This document shows positions 48,922 through 57,680 of a stretch of 64,000 nucleotides of DNA, in pieces. The DNA is from Fibrivirga algicola (GTDB lineage Bacteria > Bacteroidota > Bacteroidia > Cytophagales > Spirosomataceae): NCBI RefSeq assembly GCF_011742925.1, contig NZ_WAEL01000001.1:248001-312000 (forward strand), in the 5' to 3' direction. Both the position numbers and the translations under genes were made by a program. Within the stretch, counting starts at the first letter, position 1, and every line of letters starts with the position of its first letter. A model generated the notes under the pieces. It had not been told where the DNA came from. It was given only the letters and a program-made list of their open reading frames with translations, and searched no databases.

Positions 48922-49944
48922 TCAATGCATTGTTACTAGTTCTAGGCTGCGCCAGACAATGTCGCCCATGGTGCGGCACCCGTCGAAACTGGTCACGTTG
49001 TAGTGGCGGTTGAGCGAGTCGACCAACTGCGTTACGTTCTCTTCCGGTGCAATCAGGTCGAAACGCATGGCGGCCATCAGGTCACCGATCCGGCTCTGTT
49101 CAACGCGAAGCCGCCCAGCCATCAGCGATCGCTCTTCGATCTGGTATTGCCGCACACTTTCGGGTGTCAACACCGTAGTGCCAAGGTCGATAATGGGCTG
49201 ATTCTGCCGGTAATACTGTGGCATATACACCGACTTTCGCCCCTCGTACGATTGCTGGTCGAAATCGATGGCCCGGATGCGGTAATACACCTCGTCGAAA
49301 TCGGGGGTGATGTCGATCACGAAATTGCTGGAATGCATGTCGCCCAGTAACCGCACAAAGCAACGCTCGTTGAACTTGACAAACTCCTTGCAGAGGCGGA
49401 CTGGATTGAGCCCTTCCTCGTTGATGCGCTGCTCGAAAAACATATCGCCCGGAATACCCGCAATGTGTTCTTCAATCAGCGTTTGTCCGCTGGTGAGGTA
49501 GCTAATCCGGTTTGGCGACAGAATGTGCTCTAATTCAAGGCCGTAGATACGCGACGCATCAGCATTCTTGATGTAGAAATAATCGAAGTTATCATTCACC
49601 AGGTTACGTACCCGCACCCGAAACGGCGATGTGTTGCCGTAACAACACAGATCGACCCGGTCGATGGTAAGGTGCCCCGTCACCGACATATCGCCGTCGG
49701 CTTTCAGAATGGCGTAGATCTGTTTTAGTGACCCCAGCATTTCGTTGGCCTCCGACGCCGGGAAGTACACCGTTTCCCAAAGCGTATCCCGGTTACGGTT
49801 ATCGAAAAGCGCGGCCGAATTGTCGTAGCGCAGCAGATCGGTGTATTGAATGGGTAAGCTATGCTCGCGATTGTACTGCGTCAGGTACGTTCGCAGGGTA
49901 GAGCGAATCGGATAAACCAGCTTTTTCCGGGTGATGATGGGCAT
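48922..49944 (-). CDS. Unknown protein with kinase-like catalytic motifs
   Basis: 340 residues, cytoplasmic, not a family I can name. Residues 199-210, LLGDMHSSNFVI, match the aminoglycoside-phosphotransferase/protein-kinase-like catalytic loop GDxHxxN (D202, H204, N207), and AIDFDQQ (225-231) with D227/D229 follows at the right distance to be the metal-binding segment. Upstream, YFYIKNAD holds K126 as possible ATP-binding Lys, and LIEEHIAG (157-163) resembles a hinge. The order fits a two-lobed kinase fold. It lies beside waaA, itself next to envelope genes; a lipid or sugar kinase role would be guesswork. Confidence 0.65.
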   Translation of the reverse strand: MPIITRKKLVYPIRSTLRTYLTQYNREHSLPIQYTDLLRYDNSAALFDNRNRDTLWETVYFPASEANEMLGSLKQIYAILKADGDMSVTGHLTIDRVDLCCYGNTSPFRVRVRNLVNDNFDYFYIKNADASRIYGLELEHILSPNRISYLTSGQTLIEEHIAGIPGDMFFEQRINEEGLNPVRLCKEFVKFNERCFVRLLGDMHSSNFVIDITPDFDEVYYRIRAIDFDQQSYEGRKSVYMPQYYRQNQPIIDLGTTVLTPESVRQYQIEERSLMAGRLRVEQSRIGDLMAAMRFDLIAPEENVTQLVDSLNRHYNVTSFDGCRTMGDIVWRSLELVTMH

Positions 49945-49998
49945 AATCGACGTGTCGGGCGTATCGGTTTACGTAAAGCGCCCCGTAAATTTACCTTC

Positions 49999-50391
49999 AT
50001 GAAACCAATACTCGTCTTTCTGTTGATGATCGGCCTTGTTTCCGGGGCGCAGGCACAGCAGCTATCGCCCGTCAATGTGGTGCAGCGGCAGTTAGATGCC
50101 TACAACGCCCAAGACCTGTCGGCGTTTGTAGCCACTTATTCAGATAGCATCGAAATTTTTCGCTTTCCTGGAAAGCTGATGATGGCGGGAAAGCCCGCTT
50201 TGGAAAAATCGTATGGTGAGCTGTTCCGGAGGTTTCCCAACAACCGAGCCACTGTGTCGAGTCGGATTGTGCAGGGAAATCACGTCATCGATCAGGAAAA
50301 AGTAACCGGCCGTGGTCCCGCTGAGGGGCAGGCTACGGCGATCTACGAAGTAAAAGAAGGGCTGATTCGTCGGGTCTGGTTTATCAATTAA
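49999..50391 (+). CDS. Secreted SnoaL/NTF2-like protein
   Basis: 130 residues with a signal peptide (MKPILVFLLMIGLVSGAQAQ), then an NTF2-like fold: VVQRQLDAYNAQDLSAFVATYSDSIEIF, GKPALEKSYGELFRRFP, and YEVKEGLIRRVWFIN at the end. The hydrophobic signal decides the start at 49999; the longer frame overlaps the divergent gene. Such proteins may be small hydrolases or binding proteins. The GNAT gene begins 4 nt after the stop, so they are co-transcribed. Confidence 0.85.
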   Translation: MKPILVFLLMIGLVSGAQAQQLSPVNVVQRQLDAYNAQDLSAFVATYSDSIEIFRFPGKLMMAGKPALEKSYGELFRRFPNNRATVSSRIVQGNHVIDQEKVTGRGPAEGQATAIYEVKEGLIRRVWFIN

Positions 50392-50395
50392 GTGT

Positions 50396-50905
50396 ATGCT
50401 GGAAACGCCCCGACTAACGCTCATTCCGCTGACCCTCGACCAGGTACATCTGCACATCGCTGGTGGTACCTTGCTGGAAGAGGCTATGGGTGTACTGCCC
50501 GGCCACCGCGAGGTGACAGAACCGTTGCTCAGTATTATTCGGGCGTTTACCATTCCGTTTTTGCAGGACCCATCGCGCCAATTCCTGTACGATACAATTT
50601 GGGTGGCCCTCGACCGTAACCTGAACCAGTTTGTGGCCGATACGAAGTTCAAAGGAGCACCCGACGATGAGCAGACCGTTGAGATTGGCTACGGCACGTA
50701 CCCAGCCTTTCAGCGTCGCGGCTATATGACCGAAATTGTGGGGAGCATGACCGCCTGGGCACTCGCTCAGCCGGGTGTTGACCGTGTCACCGCTGAAACG
50801 ACCCTGACCAACGCTGCCTCGCAGGCCGTACTGCTGGCGAACAACTTCGCGCCCTTCGAGCAGGATGATTACGTTCGGTGGTGGGAACGGCTCGCTACTG
50901 ACTAG
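50396..50905 (+). CDS. GNAT-family N-acetyltransferase
   Basis: 169-residue acetyl-CoA-dependent transferase, RimJ-like: starts MLETPRLTLIPLTLDQVHLH as such proteins do, with VEIGYGTYPAFQRRGYMTEI as acetyl-CoA-binding motif A and RVTAETTLTNAASQAVLLANNF as motif B. Substrate unknown. Overlaps no other gene; close behind the SnoaL-like gene (4 nt). Confidence 0.88.
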   Translation: MLETPRLTLIPLTLDQVHLHIAGGTLLEEAMGVLPGHREVTEPLLSIIRAFTIPFLQDPSRQFLYDTIWVALDRNLNQFVADTKFKGAPDDEQTVEIGYGTYPAFQRRGYMTEIVGSMTAWALAQPGVDRVTAETTLTNAASQAVLLANNFAPFEQDDYVRWWERLATD

Positions 50906-50997
50906 TATATACCAAAGTATGGACAATGACCTGCTGCTTTGTCTGCTGATCACCATCTCCCTCATCGTACTACACTGTTCACTATCCAGTTAAGCCA

Positions 50998-51441
50998 ATG
51001 CATTACCTCTTTCTTGTCCTTGCTTTTCTAACGGGCATCGCTATTTCCATTCAGGCTGGTGTAAACTCGAACCTGCGGCTGGCCCTGAATAATCCGCTGA
51101 TGGCTTCGCTTATCTCCTTTGGTACGGGCTTCATTACGCTGCTGATCGTGCACCTGACCACCAGCGGGGCCGTGCCGCCAATGGCCACGTTACGCTCACT
51201 ATCGTGGTGGAAATGGACCGGTGGCGTAATTGGGGCCGTTTATGTAACCACCGTGATCCTGTCGGTACCGCGCATTGGCACTGCCAACCTCGTAAGCCTA
51301 AGCGTAGCGGGGCAACTGCTGGCTGCCGTAGTGCTCGATCACTACGGCCTGTTAGGCTTTACCCAGCACCCGGCCAACGTCTGGCGTTTATTGGGCATCG
51401 GGCTTATTCTGGCCGGGGTTTGGCTGGTAGTGAAAAACTGA
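50998..51441 (+). CDS. DMT-superfamily transporter (YdcZ/DUF606 type)
   Basis: 147 residues with five hydrophobic helices. The start MHYLFLVLAFLTGIAISIQAGVNSNL with LRLALNNPLMASLISFGTGF is the hallmark of DUF606 (YdcZ) proteins. One such domain is a half-sized unit, so it probably dimerises. Substrate unknown. Same direction as the GNAT gene, 92 nt away. Confidence 0.9.
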   Translation: MHYLFLVLAFLTGIAISIQAGVNSNLRLALNNPLMASLISFGTGFITLLIVHLTTSGAVPPMATLRSLSWWKWTGGVIGAVYVTTVILSVPRIGTANLVSLSVAGQLLAAVVLDHYGLLGFTQHPANVWRLLGIGLILAGVWLVVKN

Positions 51442-51488
51442 ATTTCAGTGTTTGACGTTTATATATAGACAGATTCACATTGAAATCC

Positions 51489-52001
51489 ATGAAACTCATC
51501 CTCAGTAGCCTAACGGCAGTTGCTATAGTTATTTCACTGGCTTGCCAGACCAATACATCCGCCCAGCAAACAGATGCCCTGTATGAGCAGGGGCAGACAC
51601 CCCCCGGTGGTAAGCGGGTGGTAAAAACGAATGCTGAGTGGAAAAAAATCCTGACGCCCGATCAGTACGCTGTGCTGCGCGAGCACGGCACCGAGCGTGC
51701 CGGCACCAGCCCGTTGCTGAACGTGCATGAAGAAGGGACTTTCTACTGCGCTGCCTGTAAGAACCCGTTGTTCGCCGAGAAAGCCAAGTTCGAATCCGGC
51801 ACCGGCTGGCCTAGCTTCTTCGAGCCAATCTCGAAAAACGCGGTCAAAGTAGCCAAAGACAACAGTTACGGCATGGAGCGTGATGAAGTGGTGTGTTCCG
51901 TTTGTGATGGCCACCTAGGTCACGTGTTCAACGACGGACCCAAGCCAACCGGCCTGCGTTACTGCATGAACGGTGTCGCCATGACGTTTCAGAAGAAATA
52001 A
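51489..52001 (+). CDS. msrB: Peptide-methionine (R)-S-oxide reductase, lipoprotein form
   Basis: 170 residues. Starting at 51489 gives MKLILSSLTAVAIVISLAC, a lipoprotein signal with Cys19, so the enzyme is membrane-anchored in the periplasm. It repairs methionine-R-sulfoxide in oxidised proteins. Zinc Cys pairs CAACKNPLF and CSVCDGHLGHVF, the SGTGWPSFFEPI core and the catalytic Cys in LRYCMNGVAM are all present. Monocistronic, with a strong terminator downstream. Confidence 0.95.
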   Translation: MKLILSSLTAVAIVISLACQTNTSAQQTDALYEQGQTPPGGKRVVKTNAEWKKILTPDQYAVLREHGTERAGTSPLLNVHEEGTFYCAACKNPLFAEKAKFESGTGWPSFFEPISKNAVKVAKDNSYGMERDEVVCSVCDGHLGHVFNDGPKPTGLRYCMNGVAMTFQKK

Positions 52002-52075
52002 GTTTTAGGTTTCATGGTTTAGGCCGCATTGCCAGTGCCTTACTCATAAGGAGTAGCGAAGCCTGAAACTTAAAG

Positions 52076-52113
52076 AAAGCCCCCGACTTCAACCAGTTGA
52101 AGTCGGGGGCTTT
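52076..52113 (+). terminator. Intrinsic terminator after msrB
   Basis: Perfect 18-bp stem, AAAGCCCCCGACTTCAAC and complement, with a 2-nt loop, followed by five T. It lies 75 nt after the msrB stop. Confidence 0.92.
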
Positions 52114-52205
52114 TTACTAAAATAGGCCTTCATTGCGTTATCTTTGCTCATCACTGGCTGCTCATTGGGTAGCCATTAAGCCCTATTAGTACCAACCGTT
52201 GATGT

Positions 52206-54758
52206 ATGAGTGAAGAAATAAACCGACTTCGGTCGGTTCGGCACGCGTTTGGCGAATTTCGGCGACGGATACGTACCCGGCGAAAACAGCTGGGAGGTCA
52301 TGTTGTTCGCATCGTTGGCGAAGAGCGCGTAGAAACATGGAGAGATAAATTGATGGCCCGTCGCGAACAGTTCCGGGCTTTTGTTCATCAATACATCGAT
52401 CCCGACAGCTGGTATTACCCTTACGCACGTGGTCTGGCCAAATACAGCTTATACCTCCTGTTTTTCCTGATCGGGTATGTGTTTGTGCTGCAAACCAATT
52501 TCCTGTACCTCACCGGTGCCATGCCAACGGTTGAGGAGATCCGGAATCCCAAGCTGAGTCAGGCGTCGGAAATTTACTCGCTCGACGGGCAGATGATCGC
52601 CAAGTTTTATGCTGAGAACCGGACGCCTATCGAGTACAAAAACATTCCGAAGCACCTGACACAGGCCCTTATTGCTACGGAAGATGCTCGTTTTTATGAT
52701 CATGGCGGCATCGATCCCCGCGCTATTGGCCGGGCGGTGTTTAGTCTTGGCCGCGATGGTGGTGGCTCAACGATCACGCAGCAACTGGCCAAAAACCTGT
52801 TTAAGACCCGTCGGCGTACCCGCGATGGCGTGCTGAACCGGGTTCCGTTTCTGCGGAAGATCGTATACAAGTCGAAAGAATGGTTGATGGCCCTGACCCT
52901 CGAGCGGAATTTTACCAAAGAGGAAATCCTGACCTATTATTTTAATACGGTCGATTTCGGCCAGAACTCATTCGGTTTGAAAACAGCCGCCCGCACATTT
53001 TTCAACAAGGCTCCCGACAGTCTTAACATCCAGGAGGGGGCGGTGCTGGTTGGGTTGCAAAAAGCAACTACGAGCTACAACCCACTTCGCAATCCCAAAA
53101 ATTCGCTGACCCGGCGCAATGTCGTGCTGGGGCAGATGGCCAAGTACAAGTTTCTGTCTAAATCGGCCGCTGACTCGATCAGTGAATTGCCGTTGAAAAC
53201 CGATTACACGCCCGAGAATCCGTATGCCGGCCCGGCCAGTTACCTCAAAAATGCGGTAGTTGAATTCGTTACGGAATGGTCGGAGCGCAACGAGAACGGC
53301 TATAACCTGTATACCGACGGTCTGAAAATATACACGACCATCGACTCCCGGATGCAGCAATATGCCGAGGATGCGGTGAAGGAGCGGATGAAGAAGCTTC
53401 AGAAGACCTTCAACAATCACTGGAGCGGCCGCAACCCATGGACCGATGAAAACGGTGACGAGTTGCCCGGTTTTATTGACTCTGTTGCCCGCCGTACCGA
53501 GCGGTATAAAGGGCTGGTGAAGCGATTCCAGCTCTACCCCGACTCGGTTACGTATTATATGAAGGTCAAAAAGCAGCGCATGAAAGTCTTCGACTGGGAT
53601 GGACCCCGTTGGACCAACATGACGCCGTACGACTCCATTGCTTATTACAAGAAGTTCCTGCAAGCGGGCATGGTAGCTATGGACCCCCATTCGGGCCATA
53701 TCCGCGCCTGGGTAGGTGGCCTCGACTATGATTATTTTAAGTATGATCACGTCAAACAGGGTCGTCGCCAGCCGGGGTCAACATTCAAACCCTTCGTATA
53801 CGCCACCGCCATCGACGATACGGCGTTCAATATGACGCCCTGCGACCGGATTCGCGACCAGCCATTTCGGAAGCCGTACCGCGAAAATGGCGAGGAGAAA
53901 GTGTGGGAGCCTAAAAACTCCGGCGGTGGCTTCTCGTACTCGAACATGACACTCCGGCGTGCGCTGGCGCGTTCTGTTAACTCCATTACCGCCCAGTTGA
54001 CCGATATGGTTGGGCCGGAGCGCGTGGTTGAATACGCCCACCGGCTGGGCATTACCAGCAAATTGGCGGCTGTACCGTCGGTAGGGCTAGGTTCGTCAGA
54101 TGTGTCGCTTTATGAGTTGGTAGCGTCGTACTGTTCATTTGTCAACGAAGGGCAGTATACTAAACCAATGATTGTACAACGCATTGAAGACCGGACCGGC
54201 ACTGAGATCGAGTCGTTCAAACAGGAGCGCCGGCCGGCCATCAGCCCGGAATCGGCCTACCTGATGCTGTATATGCTACAGGGCGGTTTGCAGGAGCGGG
54301 GTGGTACCTCGCAAAACCTGTGGTCGTTCGATCTCTTCAAACATAACCACCAGATGGGCGGCAAAACCGGGACTACCTCGAACAACTCAGACGGCTGGTT
54401 TGTGGGTGTTTCTGACAAGCTGGTTGTTGGTGCCTGGGTCGGCGGCGACGACCGCAGTATTCACTTCCGGTCTACCGATCTGGGCGAGGGAGCCAAAACG
54501 GCCCTTCCGCTGGTAGGCGGCTTCCTGGAAAAGGTATACGCTGATCCGCGTTTCCGAAATTTGCAGGGACCATTTCCTAAAGCAACTGTCGACATCCAGA
54601 AGCAGTATCAGGATTGCGCCTACGAATATGACGGCTCTGAAGAGGACGTACCTGCCGATTCAACGGGCGCTGGCGGCGACGGAACCGATTCGCTATTTGT
54701 ACCGCCGCCCGTTATCGTTCCCGAACCGGCCGATACAACCGGAATCCGAAGACCGTAG
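52206..54758 (+). CDS. Class A penicillin-binding protein 1A
   Basis: 850-residue bifunctional peptidoglycan synthase. A basic cytoplasmic head (1-75) is followed by a membrane helix (about 76-100), then the GT51 glycosyltransferase domain with catalytic E159 (ATEDARFYDHGG), STITQQLAKNL and NTVDFGQNSFG. The transpeptidase domain has SxxK in QPGSTFKPFVYAT, SxN in ARSVNSITAQL and KTG in MGGKTGTTSNNSDGWFVG. A Pro/Asp-rich tail ends the protein. Builds and cross-links the wall. The lytic transglycosylase gene 6 kb away may act in the same process. Confidence 0.96.
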   Translation: MSEEINRLRSVRHAFGEFRRRIRTRRKQLGGHVVRIVGEERVETWRDKLMARREQFRAFVHQYIDPDSWYYPYARGLAKYSLYLLFFLIGYVFVLQTNFLYLTGAMPTVEEIRNPKLSQASEIYSLDGQMIAKFYAENRTPIEYKNIPKHLTQALIATEDARFYDHGGIDPRAIGRAVFSLGRDGGGSTITQQLAKNLFKTRRRTRDGVLNRVPFLRKIVYKSKEWLMALTLERNFTKEEILTYYFNTVDFGQNSFGLKTAARTFFNKAPDSLNIQEGAVLVGLQKATTSYNPLRNPKNSLTRRNVVLGQMAKYKFLSKSAADSISELPLKTDYTPENPYAGPASYLKNAVVEFVTEWSERNENGYNLYTDGLKIYTTIDSRMQQYAEDAVKERMKKLQKTFNNHWSGRNPWTDENGDELPGFIDSVARRTERYKGLVKRFQLYPDSVTYYMKVKKQRMKVFDWDGPRWTNMTPYDSIAYYKKFLQAGMVAMDPHSGHIRAWVGGLDYDYFKYDHVKQGRRQPGSTFKPFVYATAIDDTAFNMTPCDRIRDQPFRKPYRENGEEKVWEPKNSGGGFSYSNMTLRRALARSVNSITAQLTDMVGPERVVEYAHRLGITSKLAAVPSVGLGSSDVSLYELVASYCSFVNEGQYTKPMIVQRIEDRTGTEIESFKQERRPAISPESAYLMLYMLQGGLQERGGTSQNLWSFDLFKHNHQMGGKTGTTSNNSDGWFVGVSDKLVVGAWVGGDDRSIHFRSTDLGEGAKTALPLVGGFLEKVYADPRFRNLQGPFPKATVDIQKQYQDCAYEYDGSEEDVPADSTGAGGDGTDSLFVPPPVIVPEPADTTGIRRP

Positions 54759-54774
54759 GGTAGAGGTTTATTGA

Positions 54775-54855
54775 ACGGGCTTGCTGTTTGGCGTTTACTG
54801 TGTTGAGGGGTAGAGTATGCCATCTCGACGTATAAACGCCAACTAGTAAGCCCGT
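54775..54855 (+). terminator. Hairpin with T-tract between PBP1A and the acidic ORF
   Basis: Arms 54775-54797 and 54833-54855 pair over 23 bp with three mismatches, followed by a run of seven T. It lies 16 nt after the PBP1A stop. The next start codon comes only 6 nt after the right arm, so it is a terminator for one gene and the leader of the next. Confidence 0.75.
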
Positions 54856-54861
54856 TTTTTT

Positions 54862-55212
54862 ATGGAAAGCCCACAAAGTGATTCTAACGATCTCCGTAAC
54901 GTACCTACGGGGATGGAAAACGACCCCAACGCCGATGAGCAGGTGATAGATCAGACGGGAGACTATACGACCAACGTACCTGAAGACGTAAACCCGTCGG
55001 GCCTGGAAAAACCTACGGCTGAAGAAGGTACTGAACCGCTCGACGACCTGGCCAATGCCCTGGCTTATGCGCTGGATGGTAGTGGTACGGGTATCGCTGG
55101 TGCTCCGCCGGTAGCCCCGTCAGTCGGTGAGCCGCAAAAAGTAACTACTCAGGGGACCACCGGAGCCGGACCTGACGATGAAGAAGCTGATCTGGCCGAC
55201 AAGCTGGATTAA
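54862..55212 (+). CDS. Acidic low-complexity protein of unknown function
   Basis: 116 residues rich in Asp, Glu, Pro, Gly and Asn, without Cys or Trp, no signal or membrane segment; ends DDEEADLADKLD. Likely intrinsically disordered and cytoplasmic. Composition resembles the 78-residue protein at 60306. The ATG follows directly after a terminator T-tract, so expression needs read-through or a promoter inside the hairpin. Overlaps the stop of the convergent acyltransferase gene by 4 bp. Unknown function. Confidence 0.6.
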   Translation: MESPQSDSNDLRNVPTGMENDPNADEQVIDQTGDYTTNVPEDVNPSGLEKPTAEEGTEPLDDLANALAYALDGSGTGIAGAPPVAPSVGEPQKVTTQGTTGAGPDDEEADLADKLD

Positions 55213-56342
55213 GCCAGCGAGGGACGAATAGCCGATTGCTGGCTGAAAACACGTTGGCGAACCCGTTCAATAGGTTCGCCGACCAGCCGGTTTATGGTGT
55301 ACGCGATCGCTAGGGCGATCGCCAGGGTATATAGGTTACTGTACGCTCCACCGATAGCGTAGGCGGACAGCGTTTCCCAAACCAGAAAATGAACGATGTA
55401 TAGCGGATACGATAAGTCGCCGATCCGGTTGTCGAAGTGACTGTTCTTCGTATACGCAAACAGAAATGGTAAGCTTACACCGATTGTCAGGCGGTAAAGC
55501 GCCGACGAAATTCCGTCTGGACACCCAAGGTCCGTGAGCCACTGATGGAATAGCCCGAAGAAAAGCGTATACATTAGCACAACCAGCGCCGAAAGCGGGT
55601 AAAGCCAGCTGGGAAGTTTGCTGGTTTTGAGCTGCCTATACCCTTTATACGCTAAGACCCCGCCAACAAAATAAAGCAGTTCCGACGGGAAGAACCGGTA
55701 ACTCCAGGCCATGCTGTATAAGTGGCCATAGTGCCGCAGCACATACCGAATGCCTATCGACACAAGCATGATTGACAACAATACCCATGTTCGGCGGCGG
55801 ACGATAAACGGAGCGACCATGTAAAACATGAGTTCCAGGCTGACTGTCCAGGCGGGCTGCACAATCAGAAAACTGTTGAGATTGAGTCCTGACTGCGTGA
55901 AGTTGCTGGTGAAGACCAACGTACCTGCTTCGGGGTCGATAGTTAGAAAGCTGAGCCAGTCCTGCCCGATAAGGGTCAGGTTAGTTACGATAAGGTACGC
56001 ACTTGTCCACGGAGACAACTGATCGGACGAGTCGCGTAGGGCGCGGAAAAATTCGAGTTTCGGTTCGCCGAGCGTAGCTACCATGACGATAGCTGTAAGT
56101 AGGGTCAGGCTGAAAACGACGTAATAGATGGGAAGCAGCCGAAGAATCCGATTGATAATAAATAGCCGGTACGGGTGACACTGATGAACATACTTCTCGT
56201 TCAGAATCAGGGCCATATAAAAGCCTGAAATGATGTAGAAGGTCTGTACGGCAAGGCTACCGCCCATCGTAGGAAAGGCGGGTAGCGGTCCTGCATGAAC
56301 GAAGATGACCATCGCTGCCAGTAAGATCCTGAGCAGTCCCAT
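55209..56342 (-). CDS. Acyltransferase family 3 membrane protein (copy 1)
   Basis: 377-residue multi-pass O-acyltransferase of the OafA/NodX type; adds acyl groups to surface sugars. Start MGLLRILLAAMVIFVHAGPL holds the catalytic His16 in the first helix. Later helices include GFYMALILNEKYV, PAWTVSLELMFYMVAPFIVR, AWSYRFFPSELLYFVGGVLA and LSYPLYIVHFLVWE. No SGNH domain attached. A close paralogue of the same length follows upstream on the same strand. Acceptor unknown. Confidence 0.92.
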   Translation of the reverse strand: MGLLRILLAAMVIFVHAGPLPAFPTMGGSLAVQTFYIISGFYMALILNEKYVHQCHPYRLFIINRILRLLPIYYVVFSLTLLTAIVMVATLGEPKLEFFRALRDSSDQLSPWTSAYLIVTNLTLIGQDWLSFLTIDPEAGTLVFTSNFTQSGLNLNSFLIVQPAWTVSLELMFYMVAPFIVRRRTWVLLSIMLVSIGIRYVLRHYGHLYSMAWSYRFFPSELLYFVGGVLAYKGYRQLKTSKLPSWLYPLSALVVLMYTLFFGLFHQWLTDLGCPDGISSALYRLTIGVSLPFLFAYTKNSHFDNRIGDLSYPLYIVHFLVWETLSAYAIGGAYSNLYTLAIALAIAYTINRLVGEPIERVRQRVFSQQSAIRPSLA

Positions 56343-56495
56343 AACGTACCATAGTTATTCGTAATGGTCGCTAATATATTCACTTAACTTAGTTGGTAAT
56401 CTTATTTCAGTGCATCCGGTCAATCGTTTGCTAAAAAGACCGAGCACGTAGATCGGGGTGTCTCAGGCCCGCGTTGCACCGCGGCCATTGCGCAC

Positions 56496-57629
56496 TTACA
56501 CGGTGGCCGGACGTACCCGGGAATGTTGCTCGAACACCCGCCTACGCAATTGTTCAATGCGGTCGCCTACCAGTCTGGTCAACAAATAGGCACCGGCCAA
56601 GGCGATCACCAGTGTGTAGAGATTGATGTAGTCGCCGCCAATGTTCCAGGTTCGTAGAATCTCCCAGATCAGAAAGTGCAGGATATACAGCGGATATGAC
56701 AACTCGCCGATTTTAGCATCGAGCCGATTCTGCTTCGTGTAGAGGAACACAAACGGAAGCGTGATAATGATGGTGAGCCGATACAACGCCGATGATACTC
56801 CACCGGGTAAGCCCAAGTCGACTAGCTGGTTGTGAACCAAGCCAAAAAAGAAGGTGTAAAGCAACGTTATAATCAGGGCTAGCTGATAAATCCAGGCGGG
56901 TACGTTGCTGACATTGAGGCGTCTGTATACCTTGTAAGAGAGGGCACCGGCCACAAAGTACATCAGTTCTGAGGGAAAAAACCGGTAACTCCAGGCCATG
57001 CTGTCGAAATTGGCATACCGGCGGAGGGCAAACCGAATTCCGGCCGATAAGAGAATGACTAGTAGCAGCACCCAGGTTCGGCGGCGAACGATCAGCGGGG
57101 CCACAATGTAGAACGTAATCTCAAGGCCAACCGTCCAGGCGGGGCGCACCAGGAGCAAACGGGTGAGGTCTACGGGGGCCTGGTTGAAATCACTGCTGAA
57201 AACCAACGTACCTGTAGCCGGATTTACCGACAGGAAGCTGAGCCAATCCTGCCCAATGAGGGTAACGTTGGTGAAGGCCACCAGCGCCAGGGTCGAGGCC
57301 GACAGATGAGGATAATGCTTGCGCAGGGCTTGAAATGACTCCAGTTCAGCCTGCCCCAAGGTGACTACCATGATGAGGGCCGTGAGCAAGGTGAGGCCAA
57401 CCACCACGTAGTAGAGCGGCAGCAAACGAAGTACCCGGTTAGTCAGGAAGAGCCGGTACGCATCGGGCTGGGTAACGTATTTTTCGTTCAGGATCAGGGC
57501 CATATAAAACCCCGAGATGATGTAAAACGTTTGAACGGCTAAACTGCCCCCCATAGTCGGGAAGCTGGTAAGCGGTCCTGCATGAACGAAGACGACCATC
57601 GCCGCCAGTAGTAATTTTAACAAGCCCAT
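56496..57629 (-). CDS. Acyltransferase family 3 membrane protein (copy 2)
   Basis: 377-residue paralogue of the gene next to it, with the same start (MGLLKLLLAAMVVFVHAGPL) and the same order of motifs, including GFYMALILNEKYVT, PAWTVGLEITFYIVAPLIVR and AWSYRFFPSELMYFVAGALS. I use the ATG at 57629 because it matches the paralogue; a TTG two codons earlier is possible. Clear tandem duplicates. The separating 150 bp shows no terminator. They may act on different positions of one polymer. Confidence 0.92.
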   Translation of the reverse strand: MGLLKLLLAAMVVFVHAGPLTSFPTMGGSLAVQTFYIISGFYMALILNEKYVTQPDAYRLFLTNRVLRLLPLYYVVVGLTLLTALIMVVTLGQAELESFQALRKHYPHLSASTLALVAFTNVTLIGQDWLSFLSVNPATGTLVFSSDFNQAPVDLTRLLLVRPAWTVGLEITFYIVAPLIVRRRTWVLLLVILLSAGIRFALRRYANFDSMAWSYRFFPSELMYFVAGALSYKVYRRLNVSNVPAWIYQLALIITLLYTFFFGLVHNQLVDLGLPGGVSSALYRLTIIITLPFVFLYTKQNRLDAKIGELSYPLYILHFLIWEILRTWNIGGDYINLYTLVIALAGAYLLTRLVGDRIEQLRRRVFEQHSRVRPATV

Positions 57630-57680
57630 ACGCAAAGCTACTCGCCGTAGGGCCTCGCTGTATAGCCGTGCCGTCTCAAC

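Noticed and set aside
52968-53750. 260-codon minus-strand frame opposite PBP1A
   Set aside because: Antisense shadow of the transpeptidase-coding region.
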